A stretch of 64,000 nucleotides of DNA from Deroplatys truncata (GCA_030765065.1 CM060979.1:21543001-21607000), one strand, 5' to 3'. Shown: positions 20,975 to 32,995, numbered from the stretch's first letter. Numbers and translations are program-made. The notes: generated by a model from the sequence alone, not told the origin.

Positions 20975-21872
20975 AAAAATCTGATGTGTTACACTCACAT
21001 GACTTTCTCTACTCTTGTACAAACTATTTTTACAAACGCTTATTCTCCATATGCTTCATGTTAATCCAGATAAACATTTGCAGACTCTATCTTATTGCTA
21101 ATTATCTTGTAGATGTAAGGGGAATATATATTTACAAGGGCAATATAGAAAAACAGTAGCCTTTAAGCACATACATATCTCTTAATAGCTGGTTGCTAGG
21201 TGCAGCACCATTCCCTTTGCCACAGATTAATACTCTTTGCATATCCAAGACAAAAAAATGAATAACGAATTCCCATTTGAGAAAATGAGTATTGAAAAAT
21301 TTAAGGGAATAACAAGTAATATCTCGAAAATGGTTCACTCAACAAAAAAAATGTATATGACATAAATGGTGTATTTTAACGCGATCTACATTTTTTGTGT
21401 AGTAAAATTTTGTCTATCTCTTATGGTTTACCAGTTATGCAAAAGTCGTTCACAATAAAGAATACTTTTGGAGACATTCCCAGGAAATTCAAGATATATA
21501 CATTTTATTTGTCATAAAAATATCTTAAACATATGATATTTTAATCAAAATCGTTAGAGCCATTTTTGAGAAAATTAAAATTTTCGAAAAATCTTCCATG
21601 TAAAGGGTACTCTGGGGTGGGGGGATTTTGTTGAAAACCTTCGTGTCGCATCCTTGGAAGATACTGAAACCAAATACCAAGTTTGGTGTTTATCCGACTG
21701 TTCGTTTCTGAGTTATGCTGTTCACAGACACACACACGGACATGTTTCCAAAAATGATTTTTTTGGATTCAGGGTGTCTCAAAACATGTATTTCCGGTGA
21801 AATCTCGGTATCGAAATTTTGGGTGGAATACAATACTTCCCCTACTTACTATACGTAGTAGAGAAAGTAAAA
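20975..21872 (+). repeat. R850 interspersed repeat, full-length, long subtype
   Basis: Complete, 898 bp. It carries an extra segment near 21125-21245 (GGGCAATATAGAAAAACAGT ... CACAGATTAATACTCTTTGC) absent from the 849-bp copy. The same segment appears in the copies ending at 45598 and starting at 63584, so at least two subfamilies exist. Confidence 0.85.
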
Positions 21873-21967
21873 ATTCAGAAGGCTGAAATGAAGTTCCTAA
21901 GAATCATTCGCAGGTTACAGGTTATTAGATTAAAAACGAAATGATGAAATAAGACCAGAATACAAGT

Positions 21968-22477
21968 GGAACCACCGAACGGGGTGACTCCGGCGGAAAC
22001 TTTGTGGGAGGTCCCAGGTCCGATTCCCGTGGCTGTCCACTCTGAACATGGGTTTTTTCATGGTTTTCTTCCGGTCGCCTAAATGAATCCTTGGTGGTGT
22101 ATTCTGTCACGATTTCTCCTTTCCCTTATTTCCGGTCATTTCATTTCTCTCCCTTTCATCTTTCAGGCAGTGTCTCCGGGTCCGTAGTACATCTAGTGAT
22201 GGCCAGATGGCATGGCTGCTGCGCTTTGGAAAGCTTTCTCCCCGCCAACGCCAGGATGCGTTGGCCTATCTCCAAAGGCCGCTTCGTTGCCCTCTCGCGG
22301 GACTACGCGCCTACTGGCCGAGTGCGGGTGATTCGACCTGGAAATGATAGGGACTTCTGTGCGTCTCTGGGATCCTGTCTACTTGCGACCTCCTGCGGCA
22401 CCTTCACTTCACTCTGCCTCGCGGGAAGTGTCGCTACAATAGATCTAGTAGGTTGCAGGGGCGAGATATCTCCCTCC
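21968..22477 (+). mobile_element. tRNA-derived SINE, family A
   Basis: The second copy of family A: head GGGTGACTCCGGCGGAAACT, B box GGTCCGATTCCC, body with TTTCGTGGTT-like and CCTCTCGCGGGACTACG blocks, ending GAGATATCTCCCTCC. It lies immediately before a family B SINE. Confidence 0.65.
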
Positions 22478-22481
22478 TAAC

Positions 22482-22776
22482 GTCCTCCGTGGTCTAAAGG
22501 TACCATGCTAGCCACTAGTTCACGAGGTCGCGGGTTCAGACCCAGTGGAGGGTGATGGATTTTTTTTCGAGCGTAATAATCCTTAGCATGGCTTCCTTCG
22601 AAGGGAATTAAAGCCGGTGGTCCCGAGTTGTAGATTTATGGGCATAAAGAACCTCAAGCCTGATTAAGAGACCTATGAGCAAAATTTCCGGTTTTTCAAG
22701 CTCAATACAGGATGGGATGCTGAGAACTATGGTAGTTAAAGAGCGTCCATAAATAAAACTCAATTTTATTTTGTCG
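22482..22776 (+). mobile_element. tRNA-derived SINE, family B, full-length
   Basis: About 295 bp. The head GTCCTCCGTGGTCTAAAGG carries box A, GCGGGTTCAGACCC is box B, then GTGATGGATTTTTTTTCGAG, and it ends in AAATAAAACTCAATTTTATT. Its 5' end abuts the family A copy, giving a composite SINE pair. Confidence 0.75.
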
Positions 22777-24194
22777 CCCTCTGATAATTACATCCTATAG
22801 GTTAAGGCACTAACAGATGAAATAACGTCAAATAACAGAAGCTGGTGTCAACATTTAGAAGGGATGTCAGGGAAAAGCCTACCCGCAATAGCTATGGGAT
22901 GTACTTCGAAAGGAAAGAGATTTGGGGAGACCGAGGGAAAAATTGGCACCGGAACAGGCTCTGGAGCCTAATCCTTGAAGAGCAGAAGAAGAAGAAATCA
23001 TAGGGAACAAGCTGGAGCATGGGAATCTCTTTGATGGCGAACAGGAAGGAGAGGCCCGTGCGTGCAAAGGATCTGGAATGACGTAGAACTGCTGTATAAT
23101 TCAAAGGGTGCTTGACGCAACCCTTGTGCGTGTGTACATGCCGAGGAGAGTTTAAGGTCACGACCCCGACATGAGTGAGGGGAGAACTTGTCAACAAGCC
23201 AACCTTTCCTCGCGCCCTAAATTACTTCTGGTTTTATTTATAGGCACATGTGCGTTCGTTTACTTACATCTATGTTACCTTCGCCTCCTTCTATTTGCGT
23301 ACCTCTCTTTCTTCTGTTTCTTACTCCTCCTTCGCTAAACCATATATTATTTCTGAGAAAAAGGTCACTGCCTCTCGTTAAGTTAGCAAAACTTACACAG
23401 TCTATTTCCAACTGCCCTCAACCTTTTGCTTTGTTTGATATATTTGGTAAAATGTTGTAATATTTTGTTACGTATTCGTGTCAACTGAAAATCAGCGCTT
23501 ACATATCGAATGTTGAAACTCTGCACCCCTTTATCGATTTCTGTTAACATTCTTCTTTCTATTTAAGGACTTAATATATCATATATTTCAATGTTCCATG
23601 CGAGTGATTCACAAACGAATTGTTAGGCTCTTCATGCCAAAACCTGTCTGAAATTTCTGCGAGAGAAATCGCGTGGGAAAAGAAGGTCATATCAAAAAAT
23701 AGCTACTGTTTCAATTGCAAAATCAAAGACAGAATCTCGCAAGGACAACGTAATATGTGGTGATCCCTTTCTGGAGTGAAGGCGAGATATACTGTCTCAC
23801 AATTCGCTCTCCTCTCTTACTACCAATGGCACCTTAAGGGACTATTAAGTAGAAGTTTCCAAAAATTAATTAAAATTTTTTAGTGGTCTTATAAATCGAA
23901 ATTTTCTTTTAAATTTGAACCTGTATTTTAAATACAATTTTTAAAAGTGGTACTGCGTCTACCATTTTGTACTCTAAAGTCTGAATTCCGCACCACTCCA
24001 CGGAAAAATATTGTAACTCCTATGCTGTTTGTAGTAGCAAGTTACATTTTAGCTCATCTTTAACGGAGAGTTTGGCTTTACAAATTGGTACCACTGCTAG
24101 ATATTGCATGTTCGGTATGTCCAAGCTACATTATTTCTTTCTTTACTTTTACTTTGATCAGCTTTTTCTATGCATGAAAATTTCTGATATAAAC
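22777..24194. other. Anonymous region
   Basis: No recognisable gene, transposon end or repeat. Short frames such as the one near 22892-23197 (minus) resemble no family I know. Confidence 0.35.
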
Positions 24195-25050
24195 GAAAAT
24201 ATCTTATGTACATTCACATGACTTTCTCCACCCTCTAGTGGGTATACAAACTATTCTTACCAAAGCTCATTTTTCTATCTACTAAATTTTAATCTAAATA
24301 AAACTTAGTAAAAATACTGCATTACACATTTCGTTATAGATACAAAGAGAACAGCGATAGTCAAATGTTTAACTGAACGCTATATGCTGGTCTTAAAATT
24401 CCATACTGTTTCCATGACATCGCGAGAAACAACCGAAAATCGACAGGACTTAAAAGAGAAAAAGTGTTGATTAATTCGAACGTTTAATAGCGGATATATC
24501 AGGAATGGCTTATGCCACAGAAAAACTTATTTGAAACAAATTGTGTGTTTTAAGTAGATCTACAATTTTCGTATGGTACGTTTTCGTCTATCGCTTAACG
24601 TTTACCAGTTATACAAGATTATACAAAAATCCTTCCGAATAAAGAGGATTTCACAAGCTATTATCAGAAAATTCAAGATATACATTTTATTTGTCATGTA
24701 AATATCTCTAATATATGATATTTTAATAACATCGTTATAGCTATTTTTTAAATTAAAATTTTCCAAAAATGATCCATGTAAAGGGTAGTTGGCAGTGGGG
24801 GGATTTTCTCGAAAATCTTCACGTCGTATTTTTGGAAGGTATTGAACCTAAATACCAAGCTTGGTATTTATCCGACTTTTCGTTTTCGAGTAATGCTGTT
24901 CAGAGACAAACACACACACACATACTTGGACCTTTATCTAATATGCTTTTTTTGATTCAGGAGACCTTAAAATATGTATTTCCGGTGAAATTTCGGTATT
25001 GAATTTTTGGGTGGAATCCAATATCTACTACGTGGTAGAGAAAGTAAAAA
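24195..25050 (+). repeat. R850 copy, full-length, diverged
   Basis: From GAAAATATCTTATGTACATT to CTACGTGGTAGAGAAAGTAA, 856 bp. The seed tract reads AACACACACACACATAC near 24909-24925. It is more diverged than the copies at 13997 and 20975. Confidence 0.75.
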
Positions 25051-25549
25051 TTATTGAAGATAACTAAATTAAATTCTATCATTATAAAAATTATACTTAA
25101 TTTCTGTAGCGAATCTACTTTGGTATTACTAAGATGGTTGGCCAGATTTTAAAAATTAATTGGTGATAAATTTTCATCAAAACACTTTATAGTTAAATAC
25201 AAATCGTACCTTCCATAACAAGCAACAGTATTGTACTAAAGTAAATCAGTGAACTCGAAAAGCATACATCTACACGCCATGTACAAATTTCAAATCGATA
25301 TGTAAATAATCATCTAATCATGAATTTAGCAAATTTAACACTGCCCAGATAGAACTTTTAATCTCCCTTAAAATCAGACAGGGAGGATCGTATAAAATCT
25401 AGTATCAGTCAGATCATGTGTCACTTACTTCGCTAGGGTTTAAACGGTTTGCTGGAGATAGCAGTTATCTAAATATATTCCTCAAGCGTTTGAAATGGCT
25501 ATCGAGTTTTATACTAACGTTAGCGTTTACTTTCTTGCTATTGCAGCGT
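25051..25549. other. AT-rich spacer
   Basis: Nothing recognised besides chance frames. Confidence 0.3.
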
Positions 25550-25740
25550 CTAGTGTTTACAGTACTAGCCTCCGGTTTCCGAAATCGCGGGTTCACATCC
25601 GGAGAAGGGTGATGGATTTTTTTCGGGCGTAAAAATCCTTAACATGGCTTCCTTCAGAAATAAAGTAAAGCTATTTGACCTCTGTAATGTTTATTTGCAT
25701 ATAAAAGAACCTCATACTCTGAAACAGAAAGTTCCCGAGA
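25550..25740 (+). mobile_element. tRNA-derived SINE, family B, partial
   Basis: Contains AATCGCGGGTTCACATCC (B box), GTGATGGATTTTTTTCGGGC, CTTAACATGGCTTCCTTCAG and TAAAAGAACCTCA. Box A is degraded and the 3' half is lost or scrambled. Confidence 0.6.
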
Positions 25741-26229
25741 TAAACTGTCTTTCATTTCATCCCGCAGCGTCCTGCTTCACTCCCGTGGCGCTATCTATGG
25801 GCCGTGGGCTAATCGCCTGCCATCATGCGCGACTAGTGGCGGAATTACTGACTGTAGAAATTTACCTGATTACAGAAAGTACCACTAGGGTGTCCCTATA
25901 CGCCAACGGCGTGACAGGAAACTGACTGACTAAATATCCTAGTGAAAACAAGAAACCGTCACTCATTTATCAGTTTAAAAGTATTAGATACAGCGTTATC
26001 TTTCACGGGAATTGTGAAAACTACAGTGTCTTCGTTTGGTCATGTGACTGTATTACAGAGAATTGCTTGCCCTGCACAGCACTGCGCTCTTCCTAACCAG
26101 TTCTGTTCCCCCTTCACTTTCCCTCCTGTTCGTGTTCCGGCTAATCTATTGACACGAAGTCTGTGCTGTACGGAGGTTGATACGTTGAGACCACGTTTTT
26201 CAGTATTATAGCGTGCTAGTGCTGTTATA

Positions 26230-26570
26230 ATGCCAAGAAGTCCATATACTATAGCGCACAGAATCTTCATGTATGATTCCTATGTGACAACAAACACTTG
26301 TAGAGAAGTGAGACGGCGATTTATATACAGAATCCCTGCTGTTCGTGAGCCTCACAGAGAAACGGTTCGTAATCTTGTGAATACAGTTAGGGAAACAGCA
26401 TCTATTATTGATAAGGAACCGAAAGTAAATCACCATGTTCTTACAGAGAAAAAAGCTATCACATCGGAGGAAAGTTAGAACGAAGTCCAAAGAAATCTCT
26501 GAGAACTTGCACAGGAATCAAGAATTTAGGAAACCTGGGTTTGTAATGTCGCTAACTTTTAAAACTACGA
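26230..26570 (+). pseudogene. Transposase N-terminal helix-turn-helix fragment (DUF4817-like)
   Basis: From the ATG at 26230: YTIAHRIFMYDSYV, then REVRRRFIYRIPAVREPHRETVRNLVN and VLTEKKAITSEES. This matches the helix-turn-helix N-terminus of a tc1/mariner-related transposase family common in arthropods. The frame stops after 82 codons. The next residues (NL-ELAQESRI) are recognisable but interrupted. No catalytic domain follows. Related fragments lie near 28575 and 35345. Confidence 0.65.
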
Positions 26571-27179
26571 GGGGTATTTTTAAAGTAAGCTACGTATTGC
26601 AATAAAATACGAACTACTAAATGTTTTTCGATAGTTTATTTTTAACCAATTCATCAAACCCTACACTACTTTTCTATCAGTTATCAATGTTTTTCGAACA
26701 CTTGTCTTAGCATAGCATAAGTGTTTTAGAACTTCATCACAGACTTCCGTCGCCAGTCATTTGGGAAACGTGTAGCTGTTTCTGGAGTTAAAACTTTCTG
26801 TATTGAAAATTAGCTTTGGAAATCTCTTGACGGATATTCAGGCATATGTGAGAAGCTTCTTAAAGGACATAAATAATGAGCCGCTTGTTTTGACGAACCT
26901 CGCATTAACCAATTAAATGATTGTGAAAACTGTGTAGAAAGAAAGCTTACGGTATGCAGAATGAAATTAAAAAAATATATAATTATTCAAAACATTTAGT
27001 AGATATTACATTATTCTATAACGGACCCTATTTTAAAAGAATCCTTCGTAAAAACCTATAAGATAACTGTAGCTCAGGAATCGCAAACACGGATAATGTG
27101 AATAGAGTTAGAGGATTGTCCTAGAAGTACCCGACCTAACAAAAAGAACACACAAATTTTGGAAAAAACATCTTTATTT

Positions 27180-28346
27180 CTATACATAGTCTCCTTTCAG
27201 CTCGATACACTTTCCCTAGCGATGTTCAATAGCTTCGATACCCTGTTTAGAGTGAGAGCTGTCGAGTTCTGTAAAATAGCATCAACTGCAAACTCCACTT
27301 CTTCATTGTTGCAAATCTTTTACCACCAAGCCATTTCTTCAACTTTGGAAACAGAAAATAATCAGAGGAGGCTCAATCTGGCGAATAGGGTGCATGAGGA
27401 AGCAGTTTGAACTGTAACTAGTTGATTTTAGCCATGGAGGTAATAGATGTGTGAACTGGTGCATTGTCTTAATGAAACAGAACTTTCTTTTTCACAAAAT
27501 GCGGCCGTTTTTGCTTGATTTCATCATTCAAACGCTGCAATAAGTTTGCATAATACTCGCCATTGATTGCTTTTCCTTTTTGAAGATAATCAATGAATAT
27601 TATCCTACGCGCATCCCAAAAAACTGACGTCATGACCTTGCCTGCAGATGGAACTGTCTTACATTTTTGCTTGATTTCATCATTCAAACGCTGCAATAAG
27701 TTTGCATAATACTCGCCATTGATTGCTTTTCCTTTTTGAAGATAATCAATGAAAATTATCCTACGCGCATCCCAAAAAAACTGACGTCATGACCTTGCCT
27801 GCAGATGGAACTGTCTTCGCCTTCTTTGGAGCCGATTCTCCCCTTTCTATCCACTGTTTTGACTGTTCCTTCGTCTCAGGTGTGAAGTGATGGATCCACG
27901 TTTCATCCGTGGTTATGAATCGATGCAAAAACTCGGCTTTATTGTAGCGAAACATCGCCAAACACTCGACTGAAACATCCTCACGACTCTGCTTTTGTTC
28001 CATTGTGAGTAAATGCGGCACCCATCTTGGGCACAGTTTTCTCATGTCGAAATTTTCAGTCTGTATGCAATGCACAGCACTTTTTGAAATGCTTACGATG
28101 TCTGCTAGCTCGCGCTCTTTCAGTCGACGGTCATCCAATACCATTTTATGGATTTGGTCGACCACTGCGATGTTCGTCTTGGCAGTTCGTACGGCCTCGC
28201 TTAAACTCTGCCACCCAATATTGTACTGTTGTAAACGAAGGAACAGACTCCCCCAGAGTAGAATCTAGCTCAGCTTTAATATTAGTTGGACTAAGACCTT
28301 TCAAATGAAAGTATTGTATCACATAACGATGACCAGTTTTATCCAT
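27180..28346 (-). pseudogene. mariner transposase with internal duplication
   Basis: The start MDKTGHRYVIQYFHLKGLSP is the typical mariner N-terminus, followed by ELDSTLGESVPSFTTVQYWVAEFKRGRT. Next come WVPHLLT, the first catalytic Asp in TTDETWIHHFTPETK, and the TVPSAGKVMTSVF block. That block and the next 50 residues are present twice owing to a 156-bp tandem duplication. Downstream, KKKVLFH and the second and third catalytic regions are degraded and out of frame, though LFPKLKKWLGGK and CIELKGDYV remain near the end. It is inactive. Confidence 0.88.
27511..27822 (-). repeat. 156-bp in-frame tandem duplication within mariner
   Basis: 27511-27666 and 27667-27822 are nearly identical direct copies of exactly 156 bp (52 codons). 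They differ by a few substitutions and by one extra A in the A-run near 27774-27780, which breaks the frame of the right copy. Confidence 0.92.
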
Positions 28347-28574
28347 GTTTACAAATTCACTGAGAGAGTCCACTATTGATGGCTGCCAAACAATTACTAA
28401 ACAGCGTAGCATCGTCAAACTTCAAACTTAAGCTTTATAAGGGTGGTACTTTCTACCATAGTTATTTGTTTGAAACAACAAAAACTATATTTATATATAT
28501 ATATATAACTATATATATACGTCATTTCGGGTACTTCTGGGACTGCCCTTGTTATTTCTGCAATTGGTTGGATG

Positions 28575-28660
28575 ATCGCTCTATTGACCCGCGTTTAATT
28601 TTTGTTACGGACGAAGCATGGTCTTATTTACATATCCACGAGGAATTATTGAGTGCTAAC
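28575..28660 (+). pseudogene. Transposase catalytic fragment
   Basis: A short stretch reading DDRSIDPRLIFVTDEAWSYL resembles the first catalytic motif of the DUF4817-associated tc1/mariner-type transposases. It breaks off within 30 codons. Confidence 0.4.
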
Positions 28661-29580
28661 GCAAATTTCTTAAAAGGCGTTAAAGATGCGTGGCGGCACA
28701 AGGGTATCAAATCCATCTTCTAAAGGTATGTGGTTATGGTAGTTATAATTTGCATGCCTATAAGTATCCGTCTCCGCCGGCAAACAGCGTGCTTCCCGGT
28801 GCCAAGAAAATTCCCATCCGACCGGCCACGCGTCCAAACGAAGGCTCTGTATATTGAATATTCCCAATAAGTCACAAGAAAATTGAAAAGAGAAGTAGTT
28901 AAACACCACAAAGGAACACAAAAATACACGTTTTGCTTATAACTTCATTTACTGCATTAATTGCTATCGGTAGGAGGGCACGCTATCAGCACCTTCGCAA
29001 CGGGCAGCATACCTGGGAAGGCGGGTTTGGCGATGCAGCTCTCAGGATATATGTGAATAATAAAGTCCATTTGCATTCCCTATCTCCATCCACATGGGGC
29101 GAGGTAACAAAAGCACTCTATCTGGAGAAATGTTTTGTTTTAGCGAATATCGTTACCTCTGAGCGTGCATTTTCATCTTTTTGATATATAGAGAGGTATT
29201 AAGTGTAGTTTTCCGTGTTGGGCATTCTAATTATGAATCAACTTGTTGCAAGGCTTCCTGCCGTATTCGCAATTTTCCGAATTTGTAGTTTTCAAATGAT
29301 ACTCCTAATAATAAGATATTCCCGGTTCCTCTCAGCAGAGTACCTGTATCTGTCATGGAATTTTACTCTTCCGCGCCGTAAAAGAAACAGCATGAGGCAG
29401 ATGATCATATTTTACACATAAGTTTAATATTTTAATGAAAAGTTTTTTCATATTGTTTATTTAATTAATGCTGGATTCTTGCTGTAAATCCACATAAGGT
29501 GCACTAGGTGAGTTCATAACAAAACCGATGTTTTTGAGAGCACTGCACTTGATCACTGTGGTACTCAAAATGTCAACTAA
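28661..29580. other. Region without assignable gene
   Basis: Several chance frames. One at 28933-29184 (plus) ends with NIVTSERAFSSF, faintly like a hAT C-terminal signature, but there is too little to call. Confidence 0.3.
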
Positions 29581-29779
29581 CATTTACTCAGTTCTCGCGG
29601 CGTAATGAAATGCACACGGCGCAGCCACTTCTTCTGGATGGTTCACTCGCTGTGAAGTCGAACACAGGACTTCTCCAATCTCTCCTGTAGTAGCAGTACT
29701 CACTGCACGTCACAGCAGTCGTCACAAACTCGCCAGGAGAACAGCACTTTTCGTCGCACCAGAACTGCACTCACCAACT
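29581..29779 (-). other. Putative transcribed leader of a heat-shock-type promoter
   Basis: The sequence downstream of the minus-strand promoter at 29775-29873. The first ATG meets only a 38-codon frame (about 29466-29582) with no recognised product. No heat-shock protein coding sequence follows. It may be a noncoding exon, a 5' UTR whose gene was lost, or promoter-bearing mobile DNA. Confidence 0.3.
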
Positions 29780-29873
29780 GACTCACTCACTTGCGAGAGC
29801 GCTCGCTTATATAGCTGTTGGAAGTTTCCAGAGTTCCGGAACGTTCGAGAAGGGGAAGGATCCAGAAGATTCT
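29775..29873 (-). promoter_or_regulatory. Heat-shock-type promoter: HSE array, TATA box, initiator
   Basis: Four contiguous alternating heat-shock units TTCcgGAAcgTTCgaGAA lie at 29834-29851. Two more pairs flank them: GAAgtTTC at 29821-29828 and GAAgaTTC at 29865-29872. On the minus strand a TATATAAG box follows at 29806-29813, and TCAGTTG, an insect initiator, at 29775-29781, about 32 bp past the TATA box. Order and spacing are those of an insect hsp70-class promoter. HSF trimers would bind the array. No hsp reading frame follows within the next kilobase. Confidence 0.6.
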
Positions 29874-30770
29874 GATTATCTGCCGATAGCGCTGGACGAG
29901 CGCGCTGCTTATCTCTGTTTACCTCTCCACTACTCGGCGCCGACCTCCCGATAGTCTTGGACCATAGCAGCTACGTCACAATATTCTGCGCCCCACCTCC
30001 GAACCTTGGATAATTCTGCGTCCCCTACATAATACAAGACAGTAACCCAGTATGCGGAAATGTTAACTCGATTTTGCAATAATGGCTATTGCTATCAACG
30101 TAATCCCGATTTCAGTCCTCCCAAACAAACTAAAACCGCTGACCTAGGGCAATGGTTAGCTAATAGGGATGAGAAGCCAGTCAATCAGGCTCAATAAACT
30201 GCCCTTACAGGTACGACGATACCTTTCTGCCGCTGGTAACGGACCAAGTCTGCGTACACCACATCTTGCTAAATTTTTCTACAATTCTTCTTTAAATGTT
30301 TTATTTGTGCCTAATTGAAGGGAATGGAATGAGAGTTTAAGTGCGACGTTGGTGTAATTTGAATTTCCTTTTTGGCAAAAAACTCATCGCATATTATACA
30401 TGGTTATTTGTTTCTTTACAATCTTGGTAATTGTAAGAGTCATTGAGTAAGAGATTTCATGTATCGTTACTTTCTTTAGCGTTGTTGTTTATGGTAGATA
30501 TCAGGTTAGTTCCAACATGTTTCTAGTCAGTTGATGTATATCGCCTACTGCGCATGCGTTGATTTACCATCGGTTTACCGCCAGAAATGGTGCGTGCCTT
30601 ATGCCGTGCAGTAATTCTGACTTTGCAGCAATCAACAATTAGAATACGCTGATTTGAATGTTAATGCTCGTGCTATCGGATAATTTGTTGAAACAAAGCT
30701 AATATATGAGGGCAATTCGGAAAGTAAGCTCCGGGCTCATCATTCACGAGTAGGAGAGGCGATAGTAGCG
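29874..30770. other. Upstream flank of the heat-shock-type promoter, no gene
   Basis: GC-richer near 29880-30030 and plain further on. At about 30708-30745 GAGGGCAATTCGGAAAGTAAG resembles a mariner-type terminus, with no element attached. Confidence 0.35.
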
Positions 30771-31648
30771 ATATACACTGCCTTTTGTGAAAACTACAAC
30801 ACCAAGAAAGAATTTCCCGAATAACCCCAAACTTGGTGGAAGTGTAGAAGAGTGTGCAAGCAATAAGTGATTAGGTTTGCAGAGAGAAGGGGTACACGTA
30901 GGCCTTGCAGAGCTCTCTCGTGTCGGTCCGACAAGGTCAGTGTTGCGCCCAGTGTAGTAAGTGCAGAGCTGTCAAACAAGGTGGAAACAATAAAGTAATG
31001 CCAGTGTGCCTCGTCGACGTCAAAGGGAGCCATATCTGCATGTGAGTTCGAACGCGGCAGAATGATCGGTCTCTGGGAAGCGGGTTTGTCATACCGTGAC
31101 ATTTCGACTCGTACAGGTCATGCTGCTACGACAGTAATACGCGTGTGGAAGCAGTGGATAGATGAAGGTCGTACGCAGCGAAGACCGGGTACTGGACCAC
31201 GGAACATGACCACAGCGCGGGATGACCGTCATCTTGTTCCGCATGGCCATAACAGACCGTACAACTTCATTCACGGTGTTGGCTCGACGCTGGAGCACTG
31301 CAACAGGTGTGAACTTGTCTGCATCAACGGTTCGTTGCCGTCTGCTGCAGGAGGACTGGTTTGCATGCACGCCATTACGTTGGCTTCCATTGTCCAGAAA
31401 CAATAAGTTCCTCCGATTGCAATGCGCACGTGAACACCGTCACTGGGGCGCTGAGTGGCAAAATGTAGTCTTTTCGGAAGAGTCCCGCTTCAACGTGTCC
31501 TACAGTGAAAACCGCATTATGTCCGGCGGTACCGTGTTGAGCGCAATCTGGAGGGCTGCATTGTTGAGCGGCATGGCGGACAAACATCAGGTATGGTGGT
31601 TTGGGGCGCCATTGGTTACAACAACCGATCTCGCCTTCTACGAATTGA
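30771..31648 (+). pseudogene. Tc1-like transposon, 5' part with truncated transposase
   Basis: The element starts with a noncoding leader (TTTTGTGAAAACTACAACAC). The transposase begins around MIGLWEAGLSYRDISTRTGHAATTVIRVWKQW, a paired-domain-like DNA-binding region, followed by RTQRRPGTGPRN. A one-base shift near 31235 moves the frame to ARRWSTATGVNLSASTVR. Another break lies near 31385. The first catalytic motif reads VVFSEESRFN, with Glu where Asp is normal. Homology stops at about 31648, so the catalytic second half is missing. It abuts the next mariner remnant, and the junction suggests a deletion. Confidence 0.8.
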
Positions 31649-32867
31649 GTATGCCACTTTGTGTTATAAAGATCATTATTTCATTTTTTGAATATTGTGT
31701 CTTTCAAATGGCTTCATTTCTGCAATGATATCCCGCCAGTCTCCTATACAGATCTGAAATGAATGTAGCATTTCAACAGGAATAGCAGTAATTTCTCAGT
31801 GAATCCTTTCCTTCAGTTCCTAAGGTTTCGTAAGCGAGTTGAATATACCTACTCCTCAGATATCCCCATAAGATGTAGTCGTACATAGTCAGATCTGAAG
31901 GACCATGCAATATCCCCGTATTTAGAGATTACATGATTCCCGAAGAGTTGATGCACGGCTGCCATAGAAATTCTAGCTGGTTGTGCTGTAGCGCCGTCTT
32001 GTTGGAACCATTTGGTTCCTCCGAGGGAAATCTTGCAAGTTCCGGCATGAGAAAAGTCTCAAATATATGAATATATCGATTAAAAGTCACTGTTGTTGCT
32101 TCCCCTTCCTCATCTTCAACAAAATTAAGAGTCAATAACCTTTTGTGAAGAGATTGCACGCCACTGTTAACTCCTGACTGTGTAAAGTCTCCCTGTAGTT
32201 GTTGAGGGTTTTTCTGGGTAATGGTAGCGAACATTTTATGTACAAACCCGCTTAGGTGAAAATGTGCTACGTCGGACATCCATAGTTTGCTTAGAAATTC
32301 AAAAAATTTGGCTGAAAACTGGCCACAAAATTCAATGTGGTCAGTTTTGTCTGAAGGTTTTGATTGATGGACAATCTGCAATTTGTACGGATGAAAGCAT
32401 AAGGAATTTCTCAATATTCTGTGAATACTTGTACAGGATATGTGCAATAGTGCCGAAAGGCGTCGCAATGAACATTTAGGACTCCGAATAACAGCAGTTT
32501 TTGCATTCTCAATGTCTGCTTGTGTTCTAATGGCTCCCTGCCTATCTGGTGGTTCCTTCTTTTGTGCTGGAGCTTTTGTTCAAAATGCCTCACTCATGTG
32601 TTGATGGCATATGCTGACGGCACTTCATCATCTCGTCCAAGATTTGTAGTAAGGTCTGAACGCTCTTCTTGCAGCAGTTGGACTATCAATGTTCTTATAA
32701 AACAAGTTTACATCTGTGGCTCGTTGAGCTGCAGACCACATATCCATATTAACAACAATGACAAATTTTGATTAAACAGTTGACATGTGTTGCATTTTGT
32801 GTTGCTAACATTACTCGACAAAATGTTTTAAAGGAATAAAATAAAATTATTTCAGTGAGACACCCTG
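31649..32867 (-). pseudogene. mariner-like transposon, one end lost, transposase decayed
   Basis: The right end CAGGGTGTCTCACTG (minus strand, 32853-32867) followed by TA is a mariner-type terminus; the left terminus is missing. Minus-strand coding starts near MDMWSAAQRATDVNLFYKN (about 32743). It continues through RTQADIENAKTAVIRSPKCS and LRRLSALLHISCTSIHRILRNSLCFHPYKLQ, with the first catalytic motif LWMSDVAHFHLSG. EDEEGEATTVTFNRYIHIFETFLMPELAR follows. The second catalytic region is lost, and the end reads through several stops. It is long dead. Confidence 0.78.
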
Positions 32868-32995
32868 TAGTTTTGCAAAGGTTTATCTCGATTAGCATGA
32901 AGTAGACAGAAAAATAGGCTTTCGTAAGAATAGTCTGTAGAAGCTATATAAAAACAAAAGATGGTGGGTAGAAAAGTAATGTGAATGTAAAAGAA
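32868..32995 (-). repeat. R850 5'-end fragment, minus
   Basis: GCAAAGGTTTATCTCGATTA ... GGTAGAAAAGTAATGTGAAT. Only the 5' terminal 120 bp of the repeat remains, next to the mariner end. Confidence 0.55.

Larger units (their letters stand above)
27111..28552 (-). mobile_element. mariner transposon, DD34D type
   Basis: 1,442 bp with inverted ends sharing CGGGTACTTCT-GGAC over about 19 bp. TA lies at 27109-27110 and 28553-28554. A (TA)n tract sits in the 5' untranslated part near 28490-28517. The transposase reads on the minus strand. Confidence 0.85.

Noticed and set aside
26567..26890. Terminus-like GAGGGGTATTTTTAAAGTAAG, possible mariner end
   Set aside because: No partner terminus or transposase frame could be tied to it; a similar isolated motif lies near 30710.
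28933..29184. Possible hAT C-terminus (NIVTSERAFSSF)
   Set aside because: Only a dozen residues fit; the rest of the frame is unrelated.
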